64,000 nt of DNA from NCBI GenBank assembly GCA_963585895.1, contig OY757904.1, positions 90,453,141 through 90,517,140 of the forward strand. Reading direction: 5' to 3'. The notes under the pieces are model-generated. The model was not told where the DNA came from and did no database searches. It saw nothing but the letters and a program-made list of their open reading frames with translations. Origin of the DNA: Sepioteuthis lessoniana (lineage: Eukaryota; Mollusca; Cephalopoda; Myopsida; Loliginidae). Of the stretch, positions 22,083-34,624 are shown in pieces; the first letter of the stretch is position 1; every line of letters begins with the position of its first letter. A program made the translations under genes and the position numbers.

Positions 22083-22500
22083 TTAGTTGGTTGATTGGTC
22101 GGGTTTTTGGCATATCAACCCTTGTTGGTTATTTAATACCAAATCCTGATTATATACTTATATATTGAATATATATGAGTTGTAAATGAATAATTTGCTA
22201 GTAATGTTTTAAACAAGTCAGTGCTCTTTTATTTGCACACAGTTAAATGGTTTCAAATATTGCTAACATGAATAATTCTACTTATTATTAATCATTACCA
22301 CACAATTAAATGGTTTCGAGTATTGTTATATAACTCAATCAATTCAATTTAAAATCAGTCATTTGTTTGCATACAGATGGTTTCAAGAATTTCTACCTAA
22401 TACGAATAATTCTATTTCTTATTAGTCATTTGTTTGCACAGAGTTATATGGTTTAAAGGATTGCTATGAAAAACTAACGATTCAATTTGAATAAACATAT
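22083..22500 (-). mobile_element. Family A retroposon, 5'-truncated copy
   Basis: Begins in plus orientation with the tail (GGTTGATTGGTCGGG, TTGGCATATCAACCC, GGTTATTTAATACCAAATCC) and continues as a minisatellite whose units contain TTTGCACACAGTTAAATGG and TTTCAA, up to about 22490. The head present in the 36-kb and 50-kb copies is missing. Confidence 0.7.
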
Positions 22501-22753
22501 AACTGGTGGACAAAAGCAGCATGAATAAAATGCTTACATTTCACGTGAAAATGATTTTTCAAAGTAACTACGCTTGTATTATCAAAGAAGAATGTATGCC
22601 ACATCACTGATTGACGTCGTTGTGAAAAGAGACAAGCTCTTCCAAAAAGCTTTAGCCATAAATAAAATTTTTGACAAAAATTAGGTACTAATTATAAAGA
22701 TCCTTTAAGAAAGAAGAAAATATGCATTTCACTTAATTAAGCTGAAAGGATAG

Positions 22754-22756
<3 letters not shown>

Positions 22757-22802
<46 letters not shown>
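22757..22802. repeat. (TA)n microsatellite
   Basis: About 46 bp of alternating TA. Confidence 0.97.
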
Positions 22803-22805
<3 letters not shown>

Positions 22806-24204
22806 TGATGCAAATGTGCAAAGATTTTTAAAAAAATTCTAACATTTTATCATTTAAAGGTGGTGGGAATGTTGTTAAGAGACATTAATTTAGTGGATAT
22901 GAATCATCAATTAATCACTTAAATATTCCAGATAATGATTCTTAATTTCGATTTACTACTGTTATTTTTGTCTCTCTAATACTACATAATGTATTAACAT
23001 ATACATATAACTGTATGGGTGATTTTTCCCATGTATATATTGATACTTATGAGCAACGTAATAAATTTCCTCGATTTATGTTATAAAATAAAAGACAATC
23101 AAATCATCTCTTAAAGTTCTGACGTGAAATTTATTAGCTTCTTAATCATGAAGTTGCCTGAATATTAACCAAAATCTTTTATTACTTCTCAACAAATATC
23201 TACTCCACATACGTTTTGTGGTATTCCACCTAATTCAATTAATTCAAATTATGTTCGGGACAAATAGTTACGTAAATATGAGAGATTAATAAAGATTTCA
23301 CAGCCAAGTCGAAACAAATTTTGCTTGATCAGCGAAGAAACATTCGATTTAACATTTTTATTAGCGATAGACTGAATGTTTCCTGATCCTGATGATAGAT
23401 TTCTTTTGACTTGTTCCTAAAACAGTTTTTCGTCGAATGCTGCCTTCATTTAGTCTAAGTAGCAACAGCATTATTCGATTCATTTGTTTCTTCAGTTTTA
23501 GAATTGATAAACAGAAATTTTATAATGTTGACAGTTTATAAAAGTTACACGAATGTGACAGCCGTCTCAACAGAAATTGTAATCTTTCAGAATTAATGTA
23601 GAATAGTTTAAACGGTCCATATGCCATCAAAAACAAAACGAACTTGACCAACCTCTTATATTCTTGAAAGTTTACAAACTTTTTTAGATTAATGTGTGAG
23701 CTCTTTAGATTTTATTAAATCACATTTTCCAAGTCTTTTGAAAATATGTATCAAATGGTTATAATAAAATATTTTTATTTTTCATCTATTGATCCTAGAG
23801 TCATGTAATTTTCTATGTGAATGTTTTTTGAAAATATCATTACATGTACACATATTACTGAAAATCTAATTTTTAATCAAAACTTAGTTATGAAGACTTA
23901 TACGCTTCTACAATCACTTACATATTTTCAGACAAAAGCGTCACTGTATCAATGATGAATGTTTTAAATACTTCAAGAATCTTTATGAATTTGAAAATAA
24001 TACGAAATCTGCCACTTGGTCAAATTTTTGTAAAAGTATCTTGTAAAATCTGAGACAAAATGTGGACGATTTTCTTTCTTTGTTTTCATAATCTTCAAAA
24101 GTTGTCTAAGAATACCCCCCCCCAAAGAAAAAAAAGTTCGGATAATCAGCTAAAAGAACAGGCCTAATTTTTGTTAACTGGAAGAAAAGATCTTGTTAAT
24201 TAAA
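22803..24204. other. AT-rich DNA, nothing recognised
   Basis: No coding or repeat-family signal was found. Confidence 0.4.
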
Positions 24205-24660
24205 CAACGGATCAGAAAGTAGAACCAAAGGAAAACGAAAAACTGTATGAATACCTGGCTCTTGCCAGTGAATTGAAAAAAGTTCTGGACTGCTGAGGAA
24301 ACTTAGAGTCTCTCAGAAGACAGAGTTAATTAACAAGAAGAGTGGATTTTTCAGCGAGTGGATTTTGCCGTTCCAGTGGACCATAAAGTGAAAGTTTATG
24401 AAGGCTAAAAGGTGAACAAATAACTGGATCTTGCAAGAATGCTGAAAAAGCTGTGAAATATGAAGCTTACGGGAGATAGCAATTGTAGTTGAAGCCGTTG
24501 GAGCGGCTTCCAAAAACCCGAAAAAGAGACTGGGTTAACTGAAGACCATAGAAAGAATAGAGAATAGCTAGACCACAACACTGTTAAAATCAGCTAAAAT
24601 ACTTCGAAGAGTTCTGGGGACATGAGGAGACTTGATGTCAAATAATAATAATAATAATAG
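24205..24660 (+). pseudogene. 3' fragment(s) of the restriction-like-endonuclease LINE (cluster copy 1)
   Basis: Broken frames give 'EKLYEYLALASELKK' and then 'VDFAVPVDHKVKV' and 'LDLARMLKKL', both from the C-terminal endonuclease region of this LINE family. Because the second block precedes the first in an intact protein, two fragments are probably juxtaposed here. The fragment ends with the family's 3' (AAT)n tail at about 24639-24659. No intact ORF. Confidence 0.6.
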
Positions 24661-25540
24661 AGTGGGAAGAAAAACAACTCTATGGACGTTTTAAGCGTCC
24701 AACAAGCGACATCTCACACGTGAAAACGTGGACGTGGCTAAAAGAAGGAAATCTCAAGAAAGAAATTGAATCTCTTCTAATTGCAGCATGAAACAACGCC
24801 ATAAGGACCAACCATATCAAAGCGAGAATAGATAAGACGCAACAAAACAGCAGATGTAGATTATGTGGTGATAGAGACGAAACCATCAATCATATAATAA
24901 GCGAATGCAGCAAATTAGCACAAAAAGTGTATAAGACTAGACACGACTGGGTGGGCAAGGTGATCCCCCCGGGAACTGTGCAAGAAATTGAAGTTTGACC
25001 CTACGAACAAATGGTATTTGCACAACCCAGAATCTGTCCTGGAGAATGAGACGCAATAACTCCCCTGATATTTTGAAATAAAAACGGATCACCTAATCTC
25101 GGCCAGACGACCAGACGTTGTAATAATCAACAAAAAAGAGAGAGCTTGTAGAATTGCGGAGTTTTCTGTCTCAGCGGACCACAGAGTAAAATTGAAAGGA
25201 TGCGAAAAGAGGGATAAGTACCTCGTTTTTACTATGGAATTGAAAAAACTGGAACATGAAAGTGACGGTGATACCAATTATAATTGGTGCTCTTAGTACA
25301 GTCACCAAAGGATTGGTACTAGGACTGGAGGACTTGTAAATAACGAAACGATCTCAACAATGCTGTAGTTTGGACAGTCGTGGAGACTGTTCAAACTATA
25401 GCATTGTTGAGATCGGCCAGAATACTGAGAAGAGTCCTGGAGATTTGAGGAAACTTGCTGTCACTCAAACTCCAGTGGAAAACCATCAGCTAACGCTGAT
25501 GAGAAAATCTCTCAAGGAGTAAAATAATAATAATAATAAT
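24661..25540 (+). pseudogene. 3' half of the restriction-like-endonuclease LINE, best-preserved cluster copy
   Basis: The reading starts at 'KTWTWLKEGNLKKE' (near 24724), passes a clear CCHC zinc knuckle (Cys codons 24855 and 24864, His 24891, Cys 24906; 'CRLCGDRDETINHIISEC'), then 'KLAQKVYKTRHDWVGKV', and in another frame 'ARRPDVVIINKKERA' (PD motif near 25102-25140) followed by 'EFSVSADHRV'. CCHC followed by a PD/D-like nuclease at the C-terminus is the arrangement of non-LTR elements that use a restriction-like endonuclease for target cleavage. Frame changes and stops make it inactive. It ends with (AAT)n at 25525-25539. A hairpin lies at 25350-25414. Confidence 0.7.
25350..25414. repeat. 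Near-perfect inverted repeat (about 30-bp arms) in the LINE
   Basis: GATCTCAACAATGCT... starting at 25350 is mirrored by ...AGCATTGTTGAGATC ending at 25414, with two mismatches in about 30 bp and a loop of a few bases. The right arm reads the expected LINE residues (ETVQTIALLRS) while the left arm is an inverted copy of them. It is the same kind of fold-back duplication as at 103-138. Confidence 0.9.
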
Positions 25541-26235
25541 TACACACGAGATTACCTGAACACAGCTATACAGAGAAACTAAATTACCATTTGTAGTAAC
25601 CCAAAACAACGTCATAAAAACTAGAATAGTTAAGATTCAGAAAAATTGTAAATATAAGCTATGAGGGGAGAGTGAGATAGAGGTGAAACAAAAAAACATA
25701 AGTGAATGTAGCAAATTGGCACAGAAGGAATGTAAGAGGACACATGACAAAGTGAGAAAGATAATAGTTATATAAGCGACTAAAATTTGACGATACAGAC
25801 AGATGGTACTAGCACAAAGCAGAATCTGTCTCAGATAATGAAACTCACAAAATTCTCTGGGATTTTGAGATACAACCAGATCCCCCTGCCGTAAGAGCAA
25901 ATTTTCTTTCAGTTGATAAAAAGAAAAGAATTAGTCAACTTGTAGATTTTCACGTTCTACCGGAATGAAAATAAAGGAAAGCGGAAAACTTAATAAATAC
26001 TTGGACCATACCAGAGAAATGAAAAAGTTGCGGAATAAAGTGACATTAATACCAATTACAGTTAAAACCCTCGAAACAATTCTGTAAAACCTAGAAAATA
26101 TATTGACGAAAGTAGAATTCTGAAAAAGAGTCCAAATGGGATCAATTAGAATACTGAGAAGAGTTCTGGGAAGCTGAGGAGACTTGGTCTCACTCGGATT
26201 TCAACAGTTGTGAAAAACGTAAAATAATAAAAAAC
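25541..26235 (+). pseudogene. 3' fragment of the restriction-like-endonuclease LINE (cluster copy 3)
   Basis: Decayed frames include 'ISECSKLAQKECKRTHD' (knuckle end plus following helix, near 25690-25750), 'LNKYLDHTREMKKLRNK' and 'RILRRVLGS', in the order of the family. It ends in an AAAATAATAAAAA tail near 26220-26235. More diverged than its neighbour at 24661-25540. Confidence 0.6.
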
Positions 26236-26570
26236 ATCACCTAATCTCGACCAGAAGACTAGACCTATTTGTAATGAATAAGTAAAAACAATGGTGTCAG
26301 CTCACTGTTCCAGATGATCACACAAAATAAACGAAAGCGAAAAAGGTCAAAGAATATCCATAGGCTGCTTGAGATTTTTTTCAAGTCGTGAAATATGAAG
26401 GTGACAGTAATACTAACTATTGTCAGAGAATTCGGAACTATCCCCGAGAACCTAGAAAAGAGAATACTGAACTAGAAATCCAAGGAAGAATTGAAAGTCT
26501 AGACTATTATTGCTTAGATCAGCCATCATTATTATTACAATAATAATAATAATAATAATATTAGAAGTTA
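26236..26570 (+). pseudogene. Endonuclease-end fragment of the same LINE (cluster copy 4)
   Basis: Starts abruptly at CACCTAATCTCGACCAGAAG, the position of the PD motif, and continues through 'VKVTVILTIV'-like sequence to an (AAT)n tail at 26537-26563. It is a strongly 5'-truncated, decayed copy. Confidence 0.55.
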
Positions 26571-26624
26571 TAATAATTGTACTATACTACCAATTAGTAT
26601 ATACATAAACTAGAAACCATCTTA

Positions 26625-27145
26625 GAAATTAAGACGCATAAATGTCACTGAGATTTTGAGATACAAACACATCGATAAATCCTGGCCAGCGTAAACTAAC
26701 ACGAAAAAAAGAACTTTAGATTTTGCTGTTCCAGCTGACCAGAGAGTGAAAATAAAAGAAAACATAAAGATAAACAAATACTTTGATCTTGCCGGAGAGC
26801 TGAAAAAACTCTGGAACATGAATCTGAATGTGCCCTTAAAACAGTCCCCCAAAGCTTAGAAAAGGCACTAAAGGAACTGAAGATCAGAGGAAAGGTCGAA
26901 ACCTTATAGACCACAGCATTTAGTCGGCCTTAGAAAAGTCCTGGGGACCTGAGAAGACTTGCTGTCACTCAGACTCCAGTGAAAGACCACCAACTAACGC
27001 TGATGTGAAATAATAATTCGGCCAAAATACTGAGAAGAGTCCTGGAGACTTGAGGAGATTTGCTGTCACTCAAACTACAGAGAGAAACCATCGGCTAACG
27101 CTAGTGTGAAAAACTCTCAAAAAAGTATAACAATAATGACATCTG
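26625..27145 (+). pseudogene. Endonuclease-end fragments of the same LINE (cluster copies 5 and 6)
   Basis: The first part (26625-27013) reads 'LKELKIRGKVETL' and 'KSPGDLRRLAVTQTPVK' before a short AATAAT tail. At about 27014 the terminal 'AKILRRVLET', 'GDLLSLKLQRE' block starts again and ends with AACAATAATG near 27135. The last block is therefore a further very short copy or a tandem duplication of the 3' end. Confidence 0.55.
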
Positions 27146-27394
27146 GTGCCGAAAGTGCTAAAATGAAATTACAAATTGTCATATATACTAATTTTAAAAA
27201 AACTCTATGATAGCAATGAAGCTAATGCACATTTTCCTTTATCATCTCTTATATGTTTTACTGATACAAAAGCAACTGAAATCTTTGATGAAAATTATCG
27301 AAAGTTACAGCTGAAACTTTCATCATTGCAATCGGTGTTTGATATAGTACTCGAGTGTATATGATTTTTTCATTTCTCTTTTTTTCTTTCAGTT

Positions 27395-27595
27395 TTAAAT
27401 GGCATATTAACCTTCATGGGATATTTAATGCCAAATCCATTTTTGTAGGACAGTTGTGGTACAATTTGACCCATGAGGGGATTAAGAGGTTCATGCCTTT
27501 CCCAAGGGTATTAATCTAAAAATGAACGTAATAGCGTGACTGGAATTCGAATTCGCTTTCTACGATGACGCAGTGCAGGACGTTAGCCACAACCT
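27395..27595 (-). mobile_element. tRNA-headed SINE, complete copy
   Basis: On the minus strand it begins with an A-box-like TGGCTAACGTCCTG (27572-27585) and a B-box GCGAATTCGAATTCC (27542-27556). The body CAGTCACGCTATTACGTTC...TTAATACCCTTGGGAAAGG follows, and it ends with the tail TTTGGCATTAAATATCCC...GGTTAATATGCC (27396-27442). At about 200 bp it is the most complete copy in the window and the best guide to the family. The head supports RNA polymerase III origin; the tail is shared with family A. Confidence 0.7.
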
Positions 27596-27944
27596 CAGAG
27601 AGTCTTCCTCCCTCCCCTCCACCACAACCACCACACCTTTTCTTGAAAACAACGGAAAATATGGCAAATTTCCTAACAAGGATCAAAACAACACGGCTTA
27701 TTTTTCTTTGACAGAAATTTTGGAAGACTTTTTTATTTATTCGACTACAATCTTGTTACAGTTTAGTATCGTAGTAAGTTTTCTTTTTGCATTTTGCACT
27801 CGTTGAATTTTTAATGGCTGTTGCTACAGATAAAGTAAAAGGAAACTATTTCATTACACTTTCAATATTTGCGCTTATTTCACTTATAATGTTGTTGAGA
27901 TGATTTCGATTTTACACCGGGTTTCCAATTAATTTATTCCTTAG

Positions 27945-27946
<2 letters not shown>

Positions 27947-27982
<36 letters not shown>

Positions 27983-28262
27983 CATTTACTCGTTTTCGAG
28001 TTTTTCACATCAGCGTTAGCCAATGGTTTCTCACTGGAGTTTGAGTGACAACAAATCTCCTCAAGTCTCCAGAACCCTTCTCAGTATTCTGACTGATCTC
28101 AATTTGGGCAGTAGTTTCGATGGTCCCCACTCGTCCTTTTATTTTCAAGTTATGTACCAACCCTTTAGTGGCTGTACCAAGAGAACCTATTACAATTGGT
28201 ATCACCGTCACTTTCAGGTTCCACAGTTTCTTCAATTTCCTAGAAGGTCCAGGTACTTATCT
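27947..28262 (-). pseudogene. Inverted 3' fragment of the restriction-like-endonuclease LINE
   Basis: The minus-strand frame 28005-28235 reads 'MKKLWNLKVTVIPIVIGSLG', 'IKGRVGTIETTAQ' and 'GSGDLRRFVVTQTPVRN', matching the C-terminus of the fragments in the 24-27 kb cluster, and is followed by the family (AAT)n tail, seen here as (ATT)n at 27947-27981. It is open for 76 codons but lacks the nuclease active site, so it is a 5'-truncated dead copy. Confidence 0.7.
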
Positions 28263-29044
28263 TTCTTTTTGTTATTATTGTTGTTGTTATTTTCACGGGC
28301 TTTAAATAAGATCTATCGGAGACTACAGCTCTGTCCTTATTAACTTTTGAATATCTCTTGTGTTATTCATTTACAAACAGGTTTACTACAAAAAATTTAG
28401 AATATCAAACAGCAACTTTTGATTGTTCTTATCGAATATATAGACAAATTTTTAAAATAATAAAAAAATATCTATTTAAAGCATCTTTTTTGTAATTTAA
28501 TTAGTTTCAAAATTTTTCCATAACTTATTAATTTTAGGTGTAATGCATTTTTATAGTTTTTATAGATATTTCTTCAGGCATAATTTAGTTAACAAAAATA
28601 AAGCTTATTTTACCTTTTTTACCCAAGATTTTAGTCAGCTGAGAATCATTGTAATTAGTTTTATTTAACAAAAAATTGTGTTTAAGATATTCTAAAATAT
28701 AACTGACAAAAGGCATATATATAACAGCGAAATATAATCAGATTATTACCTGGAAATTCATGAAAATTATGGAAATTCATAAAAATGATCAAATGATCAT
28801 CCAAAAATATGTCCTGATAGAAGGAACTAAAAAAGAATAAATATAATTTCAGCAACTATAAAAAGAAATGTCACTTAACATTTTATGTTCTCTTAAATTT
28901 GCTGTCTGTAACGTCCATGCATAAGTATTACATCCAGTAAACTTCTATAAAAAGTTTAACAAAATAATTAGTGTTTGTGGTTTGTAAATTAAAAAGAAAT
29001 GGGTTCCAAGTTTTTCGATTAATTTAACAGTAAACAACAGCTAC

Positions 29045-29046
<2 letters not shown>
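28263..29046. other. AT-rich DNA, nothing recognised
   Basis: No repeat or coding signal was found. Confidence 0.4.

Positions 29047-29109
<63 letters not shown>
29047..29109. repeat. (TA)n microsatellite
   Basis: About 63 bp of alternating AT. Confidence 0.97.
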
Positions 29110-29112
<3 letters not shown>

Positions 29113-30578
29113 GTAGTAAATCGAAAATTAAAGAAATAGAGAATAAAATTGATGTTCTCACTTACCTTTTATGTTGTCATCCGGATTGTAACAAAATAGA
29201 ATAGAAAATCTGTCGAAGTTGCCCATAAATCAAAAATGTGGGATATATATAGATATAGATATAGATATATGTTAATGAAAAAATATTTGATCTAATTTCA
29301 TATTAGAAATATTCACGATTGAAAAGTTTTTATACATATGTGATTTGTAAAAAATATTCCATATTATTGCTGTTAAAGTTTTGTTTTTTTGTGGGAGGTT
29401 GCTTCTTTGTTCTTTTTTTCAGATTTTTTTTTTTTTTTTCGTTCTTTCGGGATATTTTAGTTTAAATTTTTGTATAGTAAAGGTTCTCTTTTTTAATTTG
29501 ATTATTTTTGTATTTATTTTTGAAATTATATAGTTCTACTTGCCATTCAATACGATTTGTTTGTTCGGTGTCCTCTTCTTTAAAGTCAACACCATGAAGG
29601 AACACAGAGTTTAGCTCGATTGGAAACGCAATGAAGCTTCAACAAACAAATAAAGTTTGCCAAGAAGAAGAGACGGGCAAGTATTGCTTGCGTTTAGCAC
29701 GGCCAAGCATCTCCGCATCACGGTTATGTTAACATCGGAACTGTTGGCAGGAAAAAGCAGTAGCGACAGCAGTGACAGAAGCAGCAGCGTTTGCTAGAAT
29801 TGTAGCATTAGCATCTTTTTGAAGACTCAAAATGGGAGTAAGGCGGAGAGCAAGTAGTAAAAGTCATTGGATGAATCGAGAGAAAGAAGAGATAGAAGCA
29901 AAGAACGGCTATGGTAACTGTAGGGTTTTCCGTTGCGGAGGAAAAGGTGGCAGTAGCAACAGTTAATAATATTTTATAAACAGTGAAAGTAAGCGGCAGC
30001 AATTGGGTTTGCATAAAGTGTTTGTTTTTCACTGTGCATGCAACCTGCAAGAAAATTATCGTGTGTACTGTTTTCTAAGCATACAACTGCATTTGAATGA
30101 GAATGTACGTGTCCTTATTGATGTCCATTCGAGTGTTACACATGTGAACATATGTTCTAGTCTGAGTAAAATCTGCATGTACGCATAGTACGTAATAATG
30201 TATGTTGGGAAATACCTGATGTGTTTTGCAAGAAACCATGAGCTGTTATTTCCATATGGGAAAATCATATCTTTGTGCATTTTTATGCTTTTATGAAGGA
30301 GATTTTATTTACATTTCAGTATATGCATAGTGAGTTTTCGAATTGAATATACATAAATATACAAATCTTTTTTCGATATGATTGCAGAAATTATACAAGA
30401 TGTAAATTATTTTTGTATTTAAATAAACGAACATATTTTTTCCAGGGATGTGCTAGTTATGTGTTTTTATTTCATCTTTCATAGAAATGTTTGAGTCAAT
30501 TTAGAGTCAAAGTTCGAATGTAGTCCTCAAACTCGAGCAGGGAGTATATGATATTAATAGTATATCAAGGGCTTATAC
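29110..30578. other. AT-rich DNA; purine-rich, higher-GC patch at 29560-29970
   Basis: The patch differs in composition from its surroundings and contains a 44-codon frame at 29832-29966 (begins MGVRRRASSKSHWMNREKEE, rich in Arg, Lys and Ser), preceded by GCAGCAG-like repeats. It could be an untranslated exon, a short exon or an unknown repeat. Nothing in the sequence decides between these. Confidence 0.3.

Positions 30579-30631
<53 letters not shown>
30579..30631. repeat. (GA)n microsatellite
   Basis: About 53 bp of GA with one AA interruption. Confidence 0.97.
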
Positions 30632-30636
<5 letters not shown>

Positions 30637-31230
30637 CAGCAGACATCAACAGATACATGCGCGCACAAAGACACATGCAAATAAAATCTATCTCTGTATG
30701 TGTATTTGCGTGTACTTGTGAGTATTTATATAGATGTGTGCATATATGGGAAGTGCTTTTTATTTGGAAGCAAATATGCATTTTCTTAAAGTGTCTGTTT
30801 GAATGTTAGTATAAAATGCGTACAATTGGAAGTATCATATGTCAAAGTGCCTGGGTCAAAATTCTCTGTTGCTTGACGTAAAGATGGGAAAGTAGAGGAT
30901 ATGCGAAGAAAGGGCTTCAGGTATCGCCTATACGCAGCGAAATTGGGATATCGAGGGTTTGACCGGGTGGTGGATACACTGCTTTGTTGATTATGAAAGT
31001 GGATGAGAGAAAAGAGCGGTCGTAAAGAAACGGCTGAATGCCACGGGGAAAGCATCTGCTTGAATTGTCAGCACCTTGAAGGGAGTAATTACCAACGAGA
31101 CTGCTTAATTGAGAAAGGCCCATACCTCACTAGTCGGAGTAGATGCATTCCAAGAGCCAAAACTACAGTGGATCTGTCGTACATTGACGATATTTTTGGT
31201 TGGATGAAGAAAGGAGGTTAACAGGTAACG

Positions 31231-31291
<61 letters not shown>
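31231..31291. repeat. (TA)n microsatellite
   Basis: About 60 bp of alternating TA. Confidence 0.97.
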
Positions 31292-31295
<4 letters not shown>

Positions 31296-31426
31296 TGGTT
31301 TGTTATTTATATAAATAAAGAGTGCTCAATATCAATGATAGAGTATAAGTTAGGATAGCGGAGATCTAGAGTCAACGTTGCCTGGTAACAGTGAGTTTCT
31401 CACCAATGCAATCATGTGAACAATAT

Positions 31427-31453
31427 ACAGGGTGTTTCTGAAAAATTTATATC
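31427..31453 (+). repeat. Possible Tc1/mariner-type terminal repeat
   Basis: ATACAGGGTGTTTCTGAAAA begins with the TACAGGGTG terminus common to several IS630-Tc1-mariner families, directly after a TA. No matching inverted end or transposase was found within several kilobases, so this is a lone end or a chance match. Confidence 0.35.
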
Positions 31454-32179
31454 ATTTCGCTTAATAACTTGAACAGTTATTGTTCAAATGATCACAAATT
31501 TTGACAGGATATATCGAAACAACTCTAATTCTGTGTTTGATATTTAAGCACCTTTTCTTCTCCAATAAATGCCATTTGTGTACCTAAAAAGAAAAGACAT
31601 AAAACATTAATTATAGAAGCTTGAATTGTTTTTACAAATGCTGTAAAACTTTGAGATTGGTCAAGGTATTTAATTACAAAATGATATCTATATATCTGAA
31701 ACACCTGTATATATTGTGGTGTACAAAAAGATTATTTCCGTGGTGCTATTTAAAGGGAAAAGAAAATTATTTCAAAGTTTATAACAATACAATAATACTA
31801 TTCATAAGTTGTTCATTCATTAATGTCTCATAATTTACAATTGATTAGAATATTATTCCCATTTTTTCAAAACTTCGTTCCAGACATATACAGATAATTT
31901 TTTTTTTGTTTTTGTTTTCTACTTTATTTGTTTTTGTTTTGTGTTCTTTCTTTTTCTTTTTTTTAGGTGGAGGTGCATCAAATTTCGTTTGATCAAAGTT
32001 GAGGTAACAAGAGATAAAAAATTATCGAATATCTTGTTGAAAGGCGAAGTTTATCAGAAATTGCATTTGATCAGTGCGAACATTTTGTTTGAAATTTGAA
32101 TATTGCGATGTATCTATTTGTGCTAACTAAAATGATGAGATTCAAAATTCGTTTTGAAGATAACGAAAAAAAGTCATGA
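31454..32179. other. AT-rich DNA, nothing recognised
   Basis: No feature beyond the terminal motif just upstream. Confidence 0.4.
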
Positions 32180-32640
32180 AAAGTCCTGACAAGCTAAGTT
32201 CATTGGATTCTTTGAGAGTACTTTATTATTGACCATGTTATAGGCCTTTGTCAGATCGTTGAAGCACAAATAGAGATCGAGATTTTAGAAGATCCTGAAT
32301 CGTTCTACCTTCAGAGCGAAAATCACATTGAGATTCTGAGAGGATTGGTGTTTTTTCGGAGTAATTTAGAAGACTTTTTACGAAATTTCTCGGTAGTTAT
32401 CGCAAAGATCTTCAGAACCCTTCTTGAACAAAGAGATAAGAAACGCATCCTTCCAGTCTTGAGGAGCACCATTGGCCCTAATTGATGTAAACAGTTTGTG
32501 CAGAAGCTCATCTAGTTCAAGACCACAACATCTGGCGAAATTGACACAAATACCGCCCAGTTTAGTGGGGGGGGTATTGATTTTTAGAAATTTCATTAAA
32601 GCTAGAATAATTTCCAAATTTATCATTGACGGCAAGCTGT
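32180..32640 (-). pseudogene. Non-LTR reverse transcriptase fragment
   Basis: Minus-strand frames read, in order, 'LDELLHKLFTSIRANGAPQD', 'WKDAFLISLFKKGSEDLCDN' with 'YREIS', then after a deletion 'RKNTNPLSESQCDFRSEGRT', and 'LCFNDLTKAYNMV'. These correspond to the start of a LINE RT domain: the 'P..WK..L.....KKG....NYR' block, the 'Q.GFR..R.T' block and RT motif A 'F.DL.KA.D.V', in which the catalytic Asp reads Asn. It is a decayed remnant from a LINE other than the RTE-like copies. Clade not assigned. Confidence 0.65.
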
Positions 32641-32977
32641 TTAAGAAGTTTGTTTAAGAAGTTGTTGTTCAATTCAGTTGTTCATTTATTTATTTGCGAT
32701 CATTTATTTAGCTATTATGACGTTTGATATATTTATTTATCTAATTAAAGATAATGATTAGGAAAAATTTTTTTAACTTATCATTATATTTAGAAGCACC
32801 AATCCTTAGGAGTGTTTAAAAATATGAAAACAAAAATTTCGAAATTGTACTTATGAATATTATATTTAAATAATTGAAGATACCAATATATTGCAAATAA
32901 TAAACAGTAGCTACATAGTAACATATAATTAATGAATGTTGAATTGAGATTAATGCTGTATTGACAAATATTCTGGC

Positions 32978-32980
<3 letters not shown>
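32641..32980. other. AT-rich DNA, nothing recognised
   Basis: No feature supported. Confidence 0.4.

Positions 32981-33059
<79 letters not shown>
32981..33059. repeat. (TA)n microsatellite
   Basis: About 79 bp of alternating TA. Confidence 0.97.
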
Positions 33060-33062
<3 letters not shown>

Positions 33063-33153
33063 TAGAATTGGTATACTAGCGTTTGCTAAAATCTAACACA
33101 TTTGACAAAATCTAAAACAGCAGAAAAACCAGCAAAATTATTACACGAAAGTT

Positions 33154-34620
<1,467 letters not shown>

Positions 34621-34624
34621 ATTT

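Noticed and set aside
26876..26910. CTGAAGA...GAAAC resembling a hammerhead core
   Set aside because: It lies in LINE coding sequence (LKELKIRGKVETL), has no helix II or helix I pairing, and the bases are explained by the protein.
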